Source: Virgibacillus_P tibetensis (GTDB taxonomy: Bacteria; Bacillota; Bacilli; Bacillales; Amphibacillaceae). From it: a stretch of 64,000 nucleotides of DNA. The translations under genes and the position numbers were made by a program. The notes beneath the pieces were generated by a model. That model was given only the letters and a program-made list of their open reading frames with translations. It was not told the origin of the DNA and searched no databases. Positions 33,032 through 41,542 of the stretch are shown in pieces. The stretch is taken from the NCBI RefSeq assembly GCF_036026595.1, contig NZ_JARZFX010000005.1, forward strand, positions 191,393-255,392, given 5' to 3'. Positions within the stretch are counted from its first letter, which is position 1. Every line of letters starts with the position of its first letter.

Positions 33032-34552
33032 TTATTCCTTCAATTTTGCGACTGTTTCACTGAATTCTGTTTTCACTCCAGATGCCGGCTCACCCATCAT
33101 ACTGACCACTATTGTTACAATCAGATTGAGTATAAACCCAGGCAGTAACTCATACATATCAAATATTCCACCTGATAAGTAATTACCCCAAACAATGACC
33201 GTTACTGCACCAACTATAATTCCTGCTACTGCCCCGTTCCGGGTAGTGTTTCTCCAGAATAGTGAAAGTATAATTATTGGACCGAATGCAGCACCGAACC
33301 CTGCCCATGCATAACTTACTAATTCTAAAACAGAGCTTTCCGGGTTCATTGCAATAACAGCTGCAATCAACGCAATGAATAAGGTTGCAATACGCCCTAC
33401 CCACACCAGCTCTTTTCCTGAAGCTTTACGACGGAAAATTGCCTTGTAGAAATCCTCTGCAACAGCTGATGATGATACAAGTAACTGTGAGTCAATTGTA
33501 CTCATAATTGCTGAGAGAATCGCAGCTAACAGAACACCTGCGACAACAGGATGGAATAAAATTTGAGAAAATGCGATAAAGATCTTCTCCGGATCGTCTA
33601 ACATTTGTATTCCATTTTCGGTAATGACCTGGATGCCAAAGCTGCTTAAAGTTGAGACATCCTGTGTACTAATAAACGCTAGTCCCACAAAACCAGTGAA
33701 AATGGCTCCATATAATCCAAGAATCATCCAAGTAGTTCCGATGAAGCGTGCTTTAGGAACATCCTTAGCTGAACGTAAAGCCATAAAACGCACAATAATA
33801 TGTGGTTGACCAAAGTAACCGAGTCCCCAAGCCAGGGATGATATGATCGCCATTAATCCAACACCTTGAACCATATTCAAGTGAGAGGCTTCTATTTCAC
33901 CAACTGCCTGTACCGCTTCTGTCCATCCCCCCATTTGGTTAAGCGCAACGATCGGGACAATAATCAATGCCAGAAGCATCAATATACCTTGAACAAAATC
34001 CGTCCATGCCACTGCTAAAAAGCCTCCAAGCAATGTATAGGAAACAACAACAATGGTTCCAATCCATAATGCTGATTGATAGGAAAGTCCAAAAGATGCT
34101 TCAAAGAGTTTAGCACCAGCGACCATTCCTGAGGATGTATAAAAAGTGAAGAATAATAGAATTACTAAGGCTGAAATGACGCGAAGAACATGCGACGTAT
34201 CTTTAAATCTGTTTTCCAAAAAATCCGGAATCGTAATCGAGTTATTTGATACTTCCGTATAAACGCGTAGTCTTTTGGCAATAAACTGCCAGTTCAAGTA
34301 AGCACCCGTTGCCAGCCCTATTCCCAACCATGCTTCCGACATACCAGAAGCATAAATAGCGCCAGGCAATCCAAGCAGGAGCCAACCACTCATATCTGAT
34401 GCACCCGCACTTAGTGCTGCCACTCCTGGACCTAAGTTACGGCCGCCTAATACATAATCGGACAGATTGTTTGTCATACGGTACATGACAACGCCAATTG
34501 CCAGCATTCCTGATAAATAAACTATAAAAGTAATTAATGTTATAATACCCAC
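33032..34552 (-). CDS. putP: sodium/proline symporter
   Basis: A 506-residue membrane protein of the sodium:solute symporter family with about 13 membrane segments. DYVLGGRNLGPGVAALSAGA then SDMSGWLLLGLPG, and LSAIMSTIDSQLLVSSSAV, are typical of PutP/OpuE. It imports proline with Na+, for catabolism or osmoprotection. It starts at GTG 34552 behind GGAGAAAG. A 35-residue membrane peptide gene ends 3 bp upstream. In B. subtilis the corresponding place holds opuE, and the nearby pruA here suggests proline as substrate. Confidence 0.92.
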   Translation of the reverse strand: MGIITLITFIVYLSGMLAIGVVMYRMTNNLSDYVLGGRNLGPGVAALSAGASDMSGWLLLGLPGAIYASGMSEAWLGIGLATGAYLNWQFIAKRLRVYTEVSNNSITIPDFLENRFKDTSHVLRVISALVILLFFTFYTSSGMVAGAKLFEASFGLSYQSALWIGTIVVVSYTLLGGFLAVAWTDFVQGILMLLALIIVPIVALNQMGGWTEAVQAVGEIEASHLNMVQGVGLMAIISSLAWGLGYFGQPHIIVRFMALRSAKDVPKARFIGTTWMILGLYGAIFTGFVGLAFISTQDVSTLSSFGIQVITENGIQMLDDPEKIFIAFSQILFHPVVAGVLLAAILSAIMSTIDSQLLVSSSAVAEDFYKAIFRRKASGKELVWVGRIATLFIALIAAVIAMNPESSVLELVSYAWAGFGAAFGPIIILSLFWRNTTRNGAVAGIIVGAVTVIVWGNYLSGGIFDMYELLPGFILNLIVTIVVSMMGEPASGVKTEFSETVAKLKE

Positions 34553-34555
34553 TTG

Positions 34556-34663
34556 CTACTTTCTCCTCTCTGTAAACAATGTAATGATCGATAGTAGAAT
34601 TAATATAGGCATCGGTACAAACAGCCAAAACCAGGTTGCACCCCTTATAGCAAACTCCTCCAT
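34556..34663 (-). CDS. 35-residue membrane peptide, symporter accessory protein candidate
   Basis: ATG 34663 follows AAAGAGGTGG. The product is MEEFAIRGATWFWLFVPMPI then LILLSIITLFTERRK, a single membrane helix with a basic C-terminus. TAG at 34556-34558 lies 3 bp before the GTG of putP, so translation is surely coupled. Very short one-helix proteins are known upstream of sodium:solute symporter genes and are thought to be accessory subunits. The 405 bp upstream of this gene hold no other gene. Confidence 0.75.
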   Translation of the reverse strand: MEEFAIRGATWFWLFVPMPILILLSIITLFTERRK

Positions 34664-34978
34664 CTTTCCACCTCTTTCCAAATGTTTTCCAAGTTTAAAA
34701 TTATGTTATTACTATAAAAGCACATCGACTATAGTTTCACATATAGAAATTATTTTCAAGTTGCTGATAACAGCCAAACAGCTGATTATATTAATCTTTT
34801 CAAACTAAAAACAGCATATACAGCTATATACGAGTATTAACATTCATATAAAAGGATTAAAGTAATTATAATAGCTCTCGTAGTACTATTTTAGGTTAGC
34901 GTTTAAATAACTCCGCATACCTTACTATTTTCCCCCAAATAAAATTTCTTATAAAAATTTATTTTTTAAAGGAAAAAT

Positions 34979-35017
34979 GCAAAAAAATACCCGGGACAGG
35001 TTCCACGCCGTCCCGGG
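34979..35017 (-). terminator. strong terminator after the peptide gene
   Basis: CCCGGGAC (34990-34997) and GTCCCGGG (35010-35017) enclose 12 nt and the minus strand continues TATTTTTTT. The GGGACAGGTTCC-type palindrome is of a kind repeated in some Bacillus genomes. It ends the regulator-peptide unit. Confidence 0.85.
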
Positions 35018-35068
35018 CCAATCAATCATATAGTAATAGGGTAAAAAATTATTGACTAGCTCTTCCAG

Positions 35069-35209
35069 TTAAATGGAGTAGCTAGGTTGTTCAACTGAAT
35101 AAATACTTGGTTCTCTTTCCCCAACGTGAGCGAGATCCTCTAGTTGAGTGAACAAAATCCCTGATACAAGTAATGCGCCAATAGCAATACCCGAAATTAA
35201 CTTCTTCAT
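35069..35209 (-). CDS. 46-residue exported peptide precursor, putative quorum-sensing signal
   Basis: ATG 35209 follows AAGGAGGGG, one of the best ribosome binding sites in the window. The product has a signal-peptide-like start, MKKLISGIAIGALLVSGILF, and a hydrophilic rest, HVGEREPSIYSVEQPSYSI. This is the size and layout of PapR, NprX and Phr precursors, whose C-terminal 5-10 residues become the signal. The gene begins 22 bp after the HTH-TPR regulator gene and ends at a strong terminator. The mature peptide is unknown; by position it would lie within SIYSVEQPSYSI. Confidence 0.78.
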   Translation of the reverse strand: MKKLISGIAIGALLVSGILFTQLEDLAHVGEREPSIYSVEQPSYSI

Positions 35210-35231
35210 ATTATCCCCTCCTTAAATTAAT

Positions 35232-36500
35232 CTATATATTTGTAATCTGCTCATAGGCAAAATTAGCCACTTTATAATACTTTGCTGCGTCTTTATATTT
35301 ATTTATACCTTCAAAATGACCGGCTAGCAACTCCGAGTAAATTATTATGTTAACAAAATCTTTATGTTTCTGTAGATATGGAATAAACTCCTGAATAGTT
35401 AGTTTTTCAAACTTCTCGTAATCCTCTTTCAACAAATAATCATAGGTATATAATATATAATAGAAAATCCTGTATTGCTCAACGTTTTTAATCTGTTTGG
35501 TAAGTTGAAAACCATGTTTTACAGCTTTACTTGTTTGTTCAAAATCTTTTATATTATAATACTCACGAACTAAAGACGCTACAGAGTTTAAATGATCTAG
35601 CAACTGAGCCCGCTCGTCATCCAAAACTTCCCGAAAGTGTTTAATCGCTTCCTTCGACTCGCCTTTAGTAGAATACAAATGTCCCAGGTTTTGATTTGTC
35701 AGCTGTATCAGCTGCCTGTTATTATTTAATTTTCCTAAATGTAAGCCTAAATTAAAATTCTTTATCGCTTTATCGTACATTTTAATCCGCCGGTAAGATA
35801 TGCCCATTATATTATGAACCTGAGCGCAACGGAGAAAGTTGTATTGCTTCATGAAAATATCCAGCGCTTTATCTGCATACTCAATCGCTTCCAGGGTGTT
35901 TCGCAACTTACTATGCGTTACAGCAATAATATACTGTATATCCGCCAATTCTTCCTCAGTAATCTCTATTTTATTGATTTTTTCTTCTGCCAGCTTATAC
36001 ATCCGCATCGCCTGGTTAAACTCGCCACTGGAAGAACTGTAATTACCCCTGAATTTATACCAGTAATACAAATGTAAATTATCAAAGGTACCGGAAATTT
36101 CTTTTAACTCATTGATTTTATTTAACGCTTCATCAAAATCACCTAAAACCAGATAGTACCTGATCTTGTGTATTTCAAATAGTAGCAAGCTCTCGGTTAA
36201 GTTCGAATCCATTAATGTTTGGATTTCTTCATATGTAGTAATGATTTTTTTCTTGTCATTTACTTCAAAGAGCATGCCATACCATTGCTTGCATTTTTCA
36301 TTGATGGTTGAATCCAATGAATTGTCTACTTGGATTCCCAGGCGAGTACATAACATTTGAATAATTTCCGGGCTGGCTTCTGTCTTGAGATTTTCGATTT
36401 TTGATAAATAGGATAAGGAAACAATTCCTTGAGCTAGATCTCCCTGTGTCATCTCTTGTTTAGTGCGTTGTAGTTTGATAAAGGACCCTATTTCTATCAA
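35232..36500 (-). CDS. RRNPP-type regulator (HTH plus TPR), NprR/PlcR-like
   Basis: A 422-residue protein from TTG 36500, behind AGGGTGG; upstream in-frame starts lack a site. Residues ~5-62 form an XRE helix-turn-helix (LQRTKQEMTQGDLAQGIVSL, SYLSKIENLKTEASPEIIQM). The rest is helical TPR-like repeats, such as FNQAMRMYKLAEEKI, AIEYADKALDIFMKQYNF and YDKAIKNFNLGLHLGKLNNN. Length is close to NprR. In this family an imported peptide binds the TPR domain and changes DNA binding. The peptide gene 22 bp downstream completes the pair. Possible targets include the adjacent pruA or putP; unproved. Confidence 0.85.
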   Translation of the reverse strand: MIEIGSFIKLQRTKQEMTQGDLAQGIVSLSYLSKIENLKTEASPEIIQMLCTRLGIQVDNSLDSTINEKCKQWYGMLFEVNDKKKIITTYEEIQTLMDSNLTESLLLFEIHKIRYYLVLGDFDEALNKINELKEISGTFDNLHLYYWYKFRGNYSSSSGEFNQAMRMYKLAEEKINKIEITEEELADIQYIIAVTHSKLRNTLEAIEYADKALDIFMKQYNFLRCAQVHNIMGISYRRIKMYDKAIKNFNLGLHLGKLNNNRQLIQLTNQNLGHLYSTKGESKEAIKHFREVLDDERAQLLDHLNSVASLVREYYNIKDFEQTSKAVKHGFQLTKQIKNVEQYRIFYYILYTYDYLLKEDYEKFEKLTIQEFIPYLQKHKDFVNIIIYSELLAGHFEGINKYKDAAKYYKVANFAYEQITNI

Positions 36501-36646
36501 TATACCCACCCTAACATCTATTAGAATTATATTACGTTGTATAGTCTTATTATAACATAATTTCAGATAATTCATATTGGGAAAATAATAGGATGTATAG
36601 GGCTGTTATCGCCCTAAAAACTTTCCAACTTTCCTGGAATAGGAAA

Positions 36647-36689
36647 ATTAGCCCCTATTTTAAGCATATTTTGCTAAAAAGGGGCTAAT
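36647..36689 (-). terminator. terminator of pruA
   Basis: ATTAGCCCC and GGGGCTAAT form the outer stem, with an inner TTTTAGC/GCTAAAA-like pairing; TTTTCC follows on the minus strand. It lies about 30 bp beyond the pruA stop. Confidence 0.75.
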
Positions 36690-36716
36690 CGACATAGTGT
36701 GACTAATTACTCATTA

Positions 36717-38264
36717 CTAAAACATTTCTGACGTTGTTTTACCTTGCATGTGGTGAATTAGGTAATCTGGCCCACCTGCTTTGGAATCTGTTCCCGACAT
36801 ATTGAACCCGCCAAATGGCTGGTAGCCAACAATGGCGGCTGTACAGCCACGGTTAAAGTAAAGGTTTCCAACATGAAAATCCTGACGTGCCTGTTCTTGA
36901 TGTGTTCGGTTATTCGTTATCACAGCGCCTGTTAAGCCATAGTCGGTGTTGTTTGCAATTTCAATTGCTTCATCAAAGTCCTTTGCTTTTGTTAATGCAA
37001 CAACCGGTCCGAAGATCTCTTCCTGCATAATACGTGCGTTTGGATCTACATCGGCAAATACAGTTGGGTTGATGAACCAGCCTTTGCTGTCATCTCCATC
37101 GCCGCCTGCAAGCAGTTTCCCTTCTTTTTTGCCAATTTCAATGTAGCTTGAGATTTTATCATAGGCACCTTGGTCAATGACTGGTCCCATAAAGTGAGAG
37201 TTGTCATATGGATCCCCAGCTGATAATTCCTTCGTTAATTCTGCGACACGATCTTTTACCTGATCATATACATCCTCATGGATGACGGCACGTGAACATG
37301 CAGAGCATTTCTGACCAGAGAAGCCAAATGCTGATTGGACGATAGATTGTGCAGCCAATTCGAGATCTGCTTCGTTATCAACTACAATCGTGTCCTTTCC
37401 GCCCATTTCAATGATCGTACGCTTCAGCCATTTTTGACCTTCCTGCACTTTTGCCGCACGTTCGAAAATACGTGTACCAACATCACGTGAGCCTGTAAAG
37501 CTTACAAAACGTGTCCGCGGATGGTCTACAAGGTAGTCGCCAACTTCACTTCCTGGTCCAGGAATGTAGTTCACTACACCTGCTGGCATACCTGCTTCTT
37601 CAAGCACTTCCATTAATTTGTAGGCAATTACTGGCGTAGTACTTGCTGGTTTAAGCAAGACGGTGTTTCCAGAAACCATTGCCGCGGTTGTCGTTCCAGC
37701 CATGATGGCGAATAGGAAGTTCCATGGTGAAATAACGACACCTACCCCTAGTGGAATATAGTTATATTGGTTAAACTCAATCGGACGGCTTTCAATTTTC
37801 ACACCATCTTTAAGCTCGAGCATTTGGCGACCGTAATATTCAAGGAAGTCAATTGCTTCTGCCGTATCTGCATCAGCTTCCTTCCATGGCTTACCGCCTT
37901 CCTTGACGAGATGTGCGGTAAATTCGAATTTACGGCGGCGTACAATTGCAGCGGAACGGAATAAAATATCTGCACGGAATTTGGGATCTGTTTTTCTCCA
38001 TGTTTCAAACGTTTCATCAGCAACCTGCATTGCTTTTTCAGCTAATTCCTTCGTTGCTTTCGAAACATAGCCTACCACTTCTTCCTTGTTTGCCGGGTTT
38101 ACGGAAACAATTTTATCCTCGGTTGTAATACGTTCGCCACCAATGATCAGTGGATAATCTTTCCCAAGATCTGATTCGATCTGTTTAAGCGCATCCAGCA
38201 TAAGCTGTTTATTTTCTTCAATTGTAAAGTCTGTAAATGGTTCGTGTTTGTACGGTACTACCAT
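36717..38264 (-). CDS. pruA: 1-pyrroline-5-carboxylate dehydrogenase
   Basis: A 515-residue aldehyde dehydrogenase (RocA/PruA type) that oxidises glutamate semialdehyde from proline or arginine to glutamate. YKHEPFTDFTIEENKQLMLD at the N-terminus and YIPLGVGVVISPWNFLFAIM are typical. Catalytic residues lie in EMGGKDTIVV (Glu) and FGFSGQKCSACSRA (Cys). No proline dehydrogenase gene is present in the window. B. subtilis lacks this gene at this site, so it is an insertion between camS and putP together with the regulator pair. Confidence 0.95.
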   Translation of the reverse strand: MVVPYKHEPFTDFTIEENKQLMLDALKQIESDLGKDYPLIIGGERITTEDKIVSVNPANKEEVVGYVSKATKELAEKAMQVADETFETWRKTDPKFRADILFRSAAIVRRRKFEFTAHLVKEGGKPWKEADADTAEAIDFLEYYGRQMLELKDGVKIESRPIEFNQYNYIPLGVGVVISPWNFLFAIMAGTTTAAMVSGNTVLLKPASTTPVIAYKLMEVLEEAGMPAGVVNYIPGPGSEVGDYLVDHPRTRFVSFTGSRDVGTRIFERAAKVQEGQKWLKRTIIEMGGKDTIVVDNEADLELAAQSIVQSAFGFSGQKCSACSRAVIHEDVYDQVKDRVAELTKELSAGDPYDNSHFMGPVIDQGAYDKISSYIEIGKKEGKLLAGGDGDDSKGWFINPTVFADVDPNARIMQEEIFGPVVALTKAKDFDEAIEIANNTDYGLTGAVITNNRTHQEQARQDFHVGNLYFNRGCTAAIVGYQPFGGFNMSGTDSKAGGPDYLIHHMQGKTTSEMF

Positions 38265-38324
38265 GAAAAAAACCTCCTTAGATTATGCATATTTACCCCT
38301 ATGATTGCGTTTACATGAAATGCA

Positions 38325-38376
38325 AAGGTGGAGCACGTCCACCTTATATTTTAACCCAATTATTACTGTACTTCAA
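38325..38376 (-). promoter_or_regulatory. pruA promoter with a hairpin at the predicted transcript start
   Basis: TTGAAG (38376-38371), 17 bp, TAAAAT (38353-38348) form a good sigma-A promoter. The predicted start falls on a perfect palindrome, AAGGTGGA, CGTGC, TCCACCTT (38325-38345). It could be an operator, a 5' stem that protects the message, or the camS terminator; the T-run is poor. Confidence 0.55.
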
Positions 38377-38401
38377 TTATTGTAGGTTAAGCCATAATTA
38401 T

Positions 38402-39511
38402 CTAATGAAAAATGTGAACGGTAGGCGATTCTGCTCCTGCCTCGCGGTAAATTAGGCTCTCCATCTTATTACTCGATTTTATATTTATCTCTAAATCAAA
38501 ATAATCAGGAAACATATCCAGAACCAGGCCGTACGTATATTGGGTAAACCCTACAACCTCCCCTTTACCATAGAACTCAATTGGTATTTCTATGGTGAGC
38601 TTCTGTAGTTCACCATTGATATAAAAACCATCACCAATTACACCAACATAGTTTGGAAAGTATTGAGCGACCTCGTTTCCGAAGTTTGTCACGGTTTCAT
38701 GATCGTCAAAATACTTTTCTCTACCTTCACTTGATGGGAAAAGAATATTCTCTTCATCAATTTCATCCCATCCACCGATCGACGCACTCCCACCCGCGAC
38801 ATTCGTTTTTGCAACAAAATTCCCAGGAACAGGGGAGCCACTCTCTTGTTCGCGGTATAAGGCTATCATAATAGGGATATTCTGCAGGCCATCCATCTCC
38901 CTAATTCGCTCAACTACTTCTTGAGCAATTTCATTTCCTTGTTCCATCATTTCACTTTGCGGAATATCCTCATAGTAATATGGTCCGCCAGTTTTTGTTT
39001 GAAAGCGATAAACTGACTTTAATGCCAATCCAATAGACATTCCCACCAGTTCAACCGAATTATCATCCTGTTTCTCTACGAAATTTTGTTCGAGAATATG
39101 CGATAAATAGCGTGGGTTTTCTTCATATACCTTTTTGTCTGATCCTTTTTCAATTTTTGGATTTAAATCCGTAATCAATTGATAAACCATATCTTCTTTC
39201 AAATACTGACCTTCTTCAAAGAAGTATTTACCTGGATCATACACAGCCTTGGAATGACGTCTCAGTCCTTCTTCCATCTCATCAATATCCAATCGGTTTG
39301 CGATTTGGTTTGTAATTACTCCTCTGGCCTCGCTGGGGCGGTATGGCAATATCATTTTGTAGTTTTCTTCGGACAATTGGTAGCTGGGTACAATTGACGT
39401 TTGTTCCTCTGCTTCATCGTTCTGTAAAACTTCTTCATCATTTACATTTGGTGTACACCCCGTGATGAACAGGAGTGCAGCAGCAATTAGCCAGACACTT
39501 ATTTTTTTCAT
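38402..39511 (-). CDS. camS: CamS-family lipoprotein (YerH)
   Basis: A 369-residue lipoprotein: MKKISVWLIAAALLFITGCT has the lipobox before Cys. ATG 39511 is chosen because AAGGGGTG lies at normal distance; a GTG three codons earlier overlaps the site. CamS of Staphylococcus and Enterococcus releases a sex-pheromone-like peptide from its signal sequence; the Bacillus role is unclear. It lies 5 bp after ligA, as in pcrB-pcrA-ligA-yerH of B. subtilis. Confidence 0.92.
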   Translation of the reverse strand: MKKISVWLIAAALLFITGCTPNVNDEEVLQNDEAEEQTSIVPSYQLSEENYKMILPYRPSEARGVITNQIANRLDIDEMEEGLRRHSKAVYDPGKYFFEEGQYLKEDMVYQLITDLNPKIEKGSDKKVYEENPRYLSHILEQNFVEKQDDNSVELVGMSIGLALKSVYRFQTKTGGPYYYEDIPQSEMMEQGNEIAQEVVERIREMDGLQNIPIMIALYREQESGSPVPGNFVAKTNVAGGSASIGGWDEIDEENILFPSSEGREKYFDDHETVTNFGNEVAQYFPNYVGVIGDGFYINGELQKLTIEIPIEFYGKGEVVGFTQYTYGLVLDMFPDYFDLEINIKSSNKMESLIYREAGAESPTVHIFH

Positions 39512-39516
39512 CGCTT

Positions 39517-41529
39517 TCACACCCCTTGTTTTTCAACTGCATCAAGCAGCTGCTTTTCGGTCCAAACATCAACCCCAAGTTCGACAGCTTTATCATACTT
39601 GGAACCTGCATCCTCGCCAGCAACGAGAAAATCCGTTTTTTTACTTACACTGCCAGTTACACTACCACCCATTGTTTCGATCACTTCTTTCGCTTCATTA
39701 CGTGTAAAGTTTTCCATCTTTCCTGTTAACACGACTGTTTTACCTGAGAACACTGTGAGCTCCGTTTGAGTGCTTTGCTTTGGCCCTTTATACTTCATAT
39801 TAATGTTTAACTCATTTAGATCCTGAATCAGATCGATTACTTTTTGTTCGGAAAAATACTGTACAACTGAGTCTGCCATTTTTTCACCAATTTCATCTAT
39901 TGCGATCAGCTCATCATAGGTAGCCTGCTGTAAATTATCCATGGTTTCAAAATGTGCTGCCAGTGTTTTAGCGGCTTTGGATCCGACGAATCGAATTCCT
40001 AATCCGAATAATAGTTTTTCCAAGGAATTTTCTTTCGAAGCTTCGATAGCCTGCAATAGGTTATCTGCTGACTTTTCCCCCATACGCTCAAGCTTAAGCA
40101 ATTCCTCTTTTTCAAGACGGTATAAATCAGCCATGGTACGAATCAGCTTTTCCTGGAAGAGCTGGATGATTACTTTTTCTCCCAGCCCATCTATATTCAT
40201 AGCATTGCGGGAAACAAAGTGAATCAGCCCTTCTTTTAGTTGGGCAGGGCAATTCGGGTTAATACAACGCAATGCAACTTCCTCTTCAAGCCGCACTAAT
40301 TCACTTCTACATGCGGGACAATCTGTCGGCATATGGAATTCTTCGGATCCCTCTGGACGTTTCTCTACTATTACACGAACGACTTTCGGTATGATGTCTC
40401 CAGCCTTTTTAATCACAACGGCATCACCAATCCGAATATCCTGCTCACGTATCAAGTCCTCATTATGCAGGGAGGCACGTTGAACAGTCGTTCCAGCAAT
40501 CTTTACAGGTTCAAGAATAGCAGTTGGTGTAATAACTCCGGTTCTCCCAACACTTAATTCAATAGCTGTCAGCTTTGTAACTGCTTCTTCGGCCGGAAAT
40601 TTATAGGCAATCGCCCAGCGCGGGCTTTTTGCCGTGAAGCCTAATTCTTCCTGCTGATCCAGATCATCTACTTTAATAACAATGCCATCAATTTCGTAGT
40701 TTAAATTAGGGCGCTCTACTGTCCAATAATTAACATACTCAATTACCTCTTCGATGGTTGAGCATTTTTTCCACTCCGGGTTGGTTTTAAATCCTAGCTC
40801 TTTTAGTTTTTTCAGTCGTCCACTATGGGTCGTTGGTGAACCTGTCTTCCATTCGCCAACCCCATACAAGAAAATATCCAGGTTACGTTTTCCAGCTATT
40901 TTCGGATCCAGTTGCCTTAACGATCCTGCTGCTGCATTTCGCGGGTTTGCAAAAGGCTCTTCCTCATTCGCCTCTCTCGTTTCATTCAGAGCAAGAAAGG
41001 ACTTGTGGGGCATGAATGCTTCTCCACGCACCTCCAATGATTCTGTTTCTTTTATGCTTAAAGGTATACTGCGTATCGTTCTTAAGTTACTTGTAATATC
41101 TTCACCAATGGTACCATCACCTCGTGTGGCACCCCGCACAAATTTCCCGTTTTCATACGTCAGTGAAACAGCCAGTCCATCTATTTTCAACTCACACACA
41201 AAAGTAATCGGTTTATCTGTCCCCTGACTCGCCCGACGAGCAAAATCATGTAGATCTGTTTCATTGAACGCATTTGCCAGGCTGAGCATTGGCACATCAT
41301 GCTGTACTTTTTGAAAAGCTGCTAATGGTTCTCCACCAACACGTTGTGTAGGGGAGTCATCCAAGATCAACTCTGGGAATGCCTCTTCCAATTTAAGAAG
41401 TTCCTGGGTTTTTTTATCATATTCCGCATCCGGAACGCTTGGTTTATCGAGCACATGGTATTCATAGTTGTACTGATTCAGTAATTCACTTAATGCTTTC
41501 ATCTGATCTTGTGCCTGTTGTTTATCCAT
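39517..41529 (-). CDS. ligA: NAD+-dependent DNA ligase
   Basis: A 670-residue ligase that seals nicks in replication and repair. The start ATG 41529 follows TAGGAGGTG; a frame extension upstream has no site. The adenylated lysine is in FVCELKIDGLAVSL. Zinc cysteines are in CPACRSELVRLEEEVALRC then INPNCPAQ. Helix-hairpin-helix repeats lie at ~500-580 (GLGIRFVGSKAAKTLAAHFE) and the BRCT domain at the end (GKTVVLTGKMENFTRNEAKE). It is 13 bp after pcrA. Confidence 0.97.
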   Translation of the reverse strand: MDKQQAQDQMKALSELLNQYNYEYHVLDKPSVPDAEYDKKTQELLKLEEAFPELILDDSPTQRVGGEPLAAFQKVQHDVPMLSLANAFNETDLHDFARRASQGTDKPITFVCELKIDGLAVSLTYENGKFVRGATRGDGTIGEDITSNLRTIRSIPLSIKETESLEVRGEAFMPHKSFLALNETREANEEEPFANPRNAAAGSLRQLDPKIAGKRNLDIFLYGVGEWKTGSPTTHSGRLKKLKELGFKTNPEWKKCSTIEEVIEYVNYWTVERPNLNYEIDGIVIKVDDLDQQEELGFTAKSPRWAIAYKFPAEEAVTKLTAIELSVGRTGVITPTAILEPVKIAGTTVQRASLHNEDLIREQDIRIGDAVVIKKAGDIIPKVVRVIVEKRPEGSEEFHMPTDCPACRSELVRLEEEVALRCINPNCPAQLKEGLIHFVSRNAMNIDGLGEKVIIQLFQEKLIRTMADLYRLEKEELLKLERMGEKSADNLLQAIEASKENSLEKLLFGLGIRFVGSKAAKTLAAHFETMDNLQQATYDELIAIDEIGEKMADSVVQYFSEQKVIDLIQDLNELNINMKYKGPKQSTQTELTVFSGKTVVLTGKMENFTRNEAKEVIETMGGSVTGSVSKKTDFLVAGEDAGSKYDKAVELGVDVWTEKQLLDAVEKQGV

Positions 41530-41542
41530 GACCAAGCACCTC

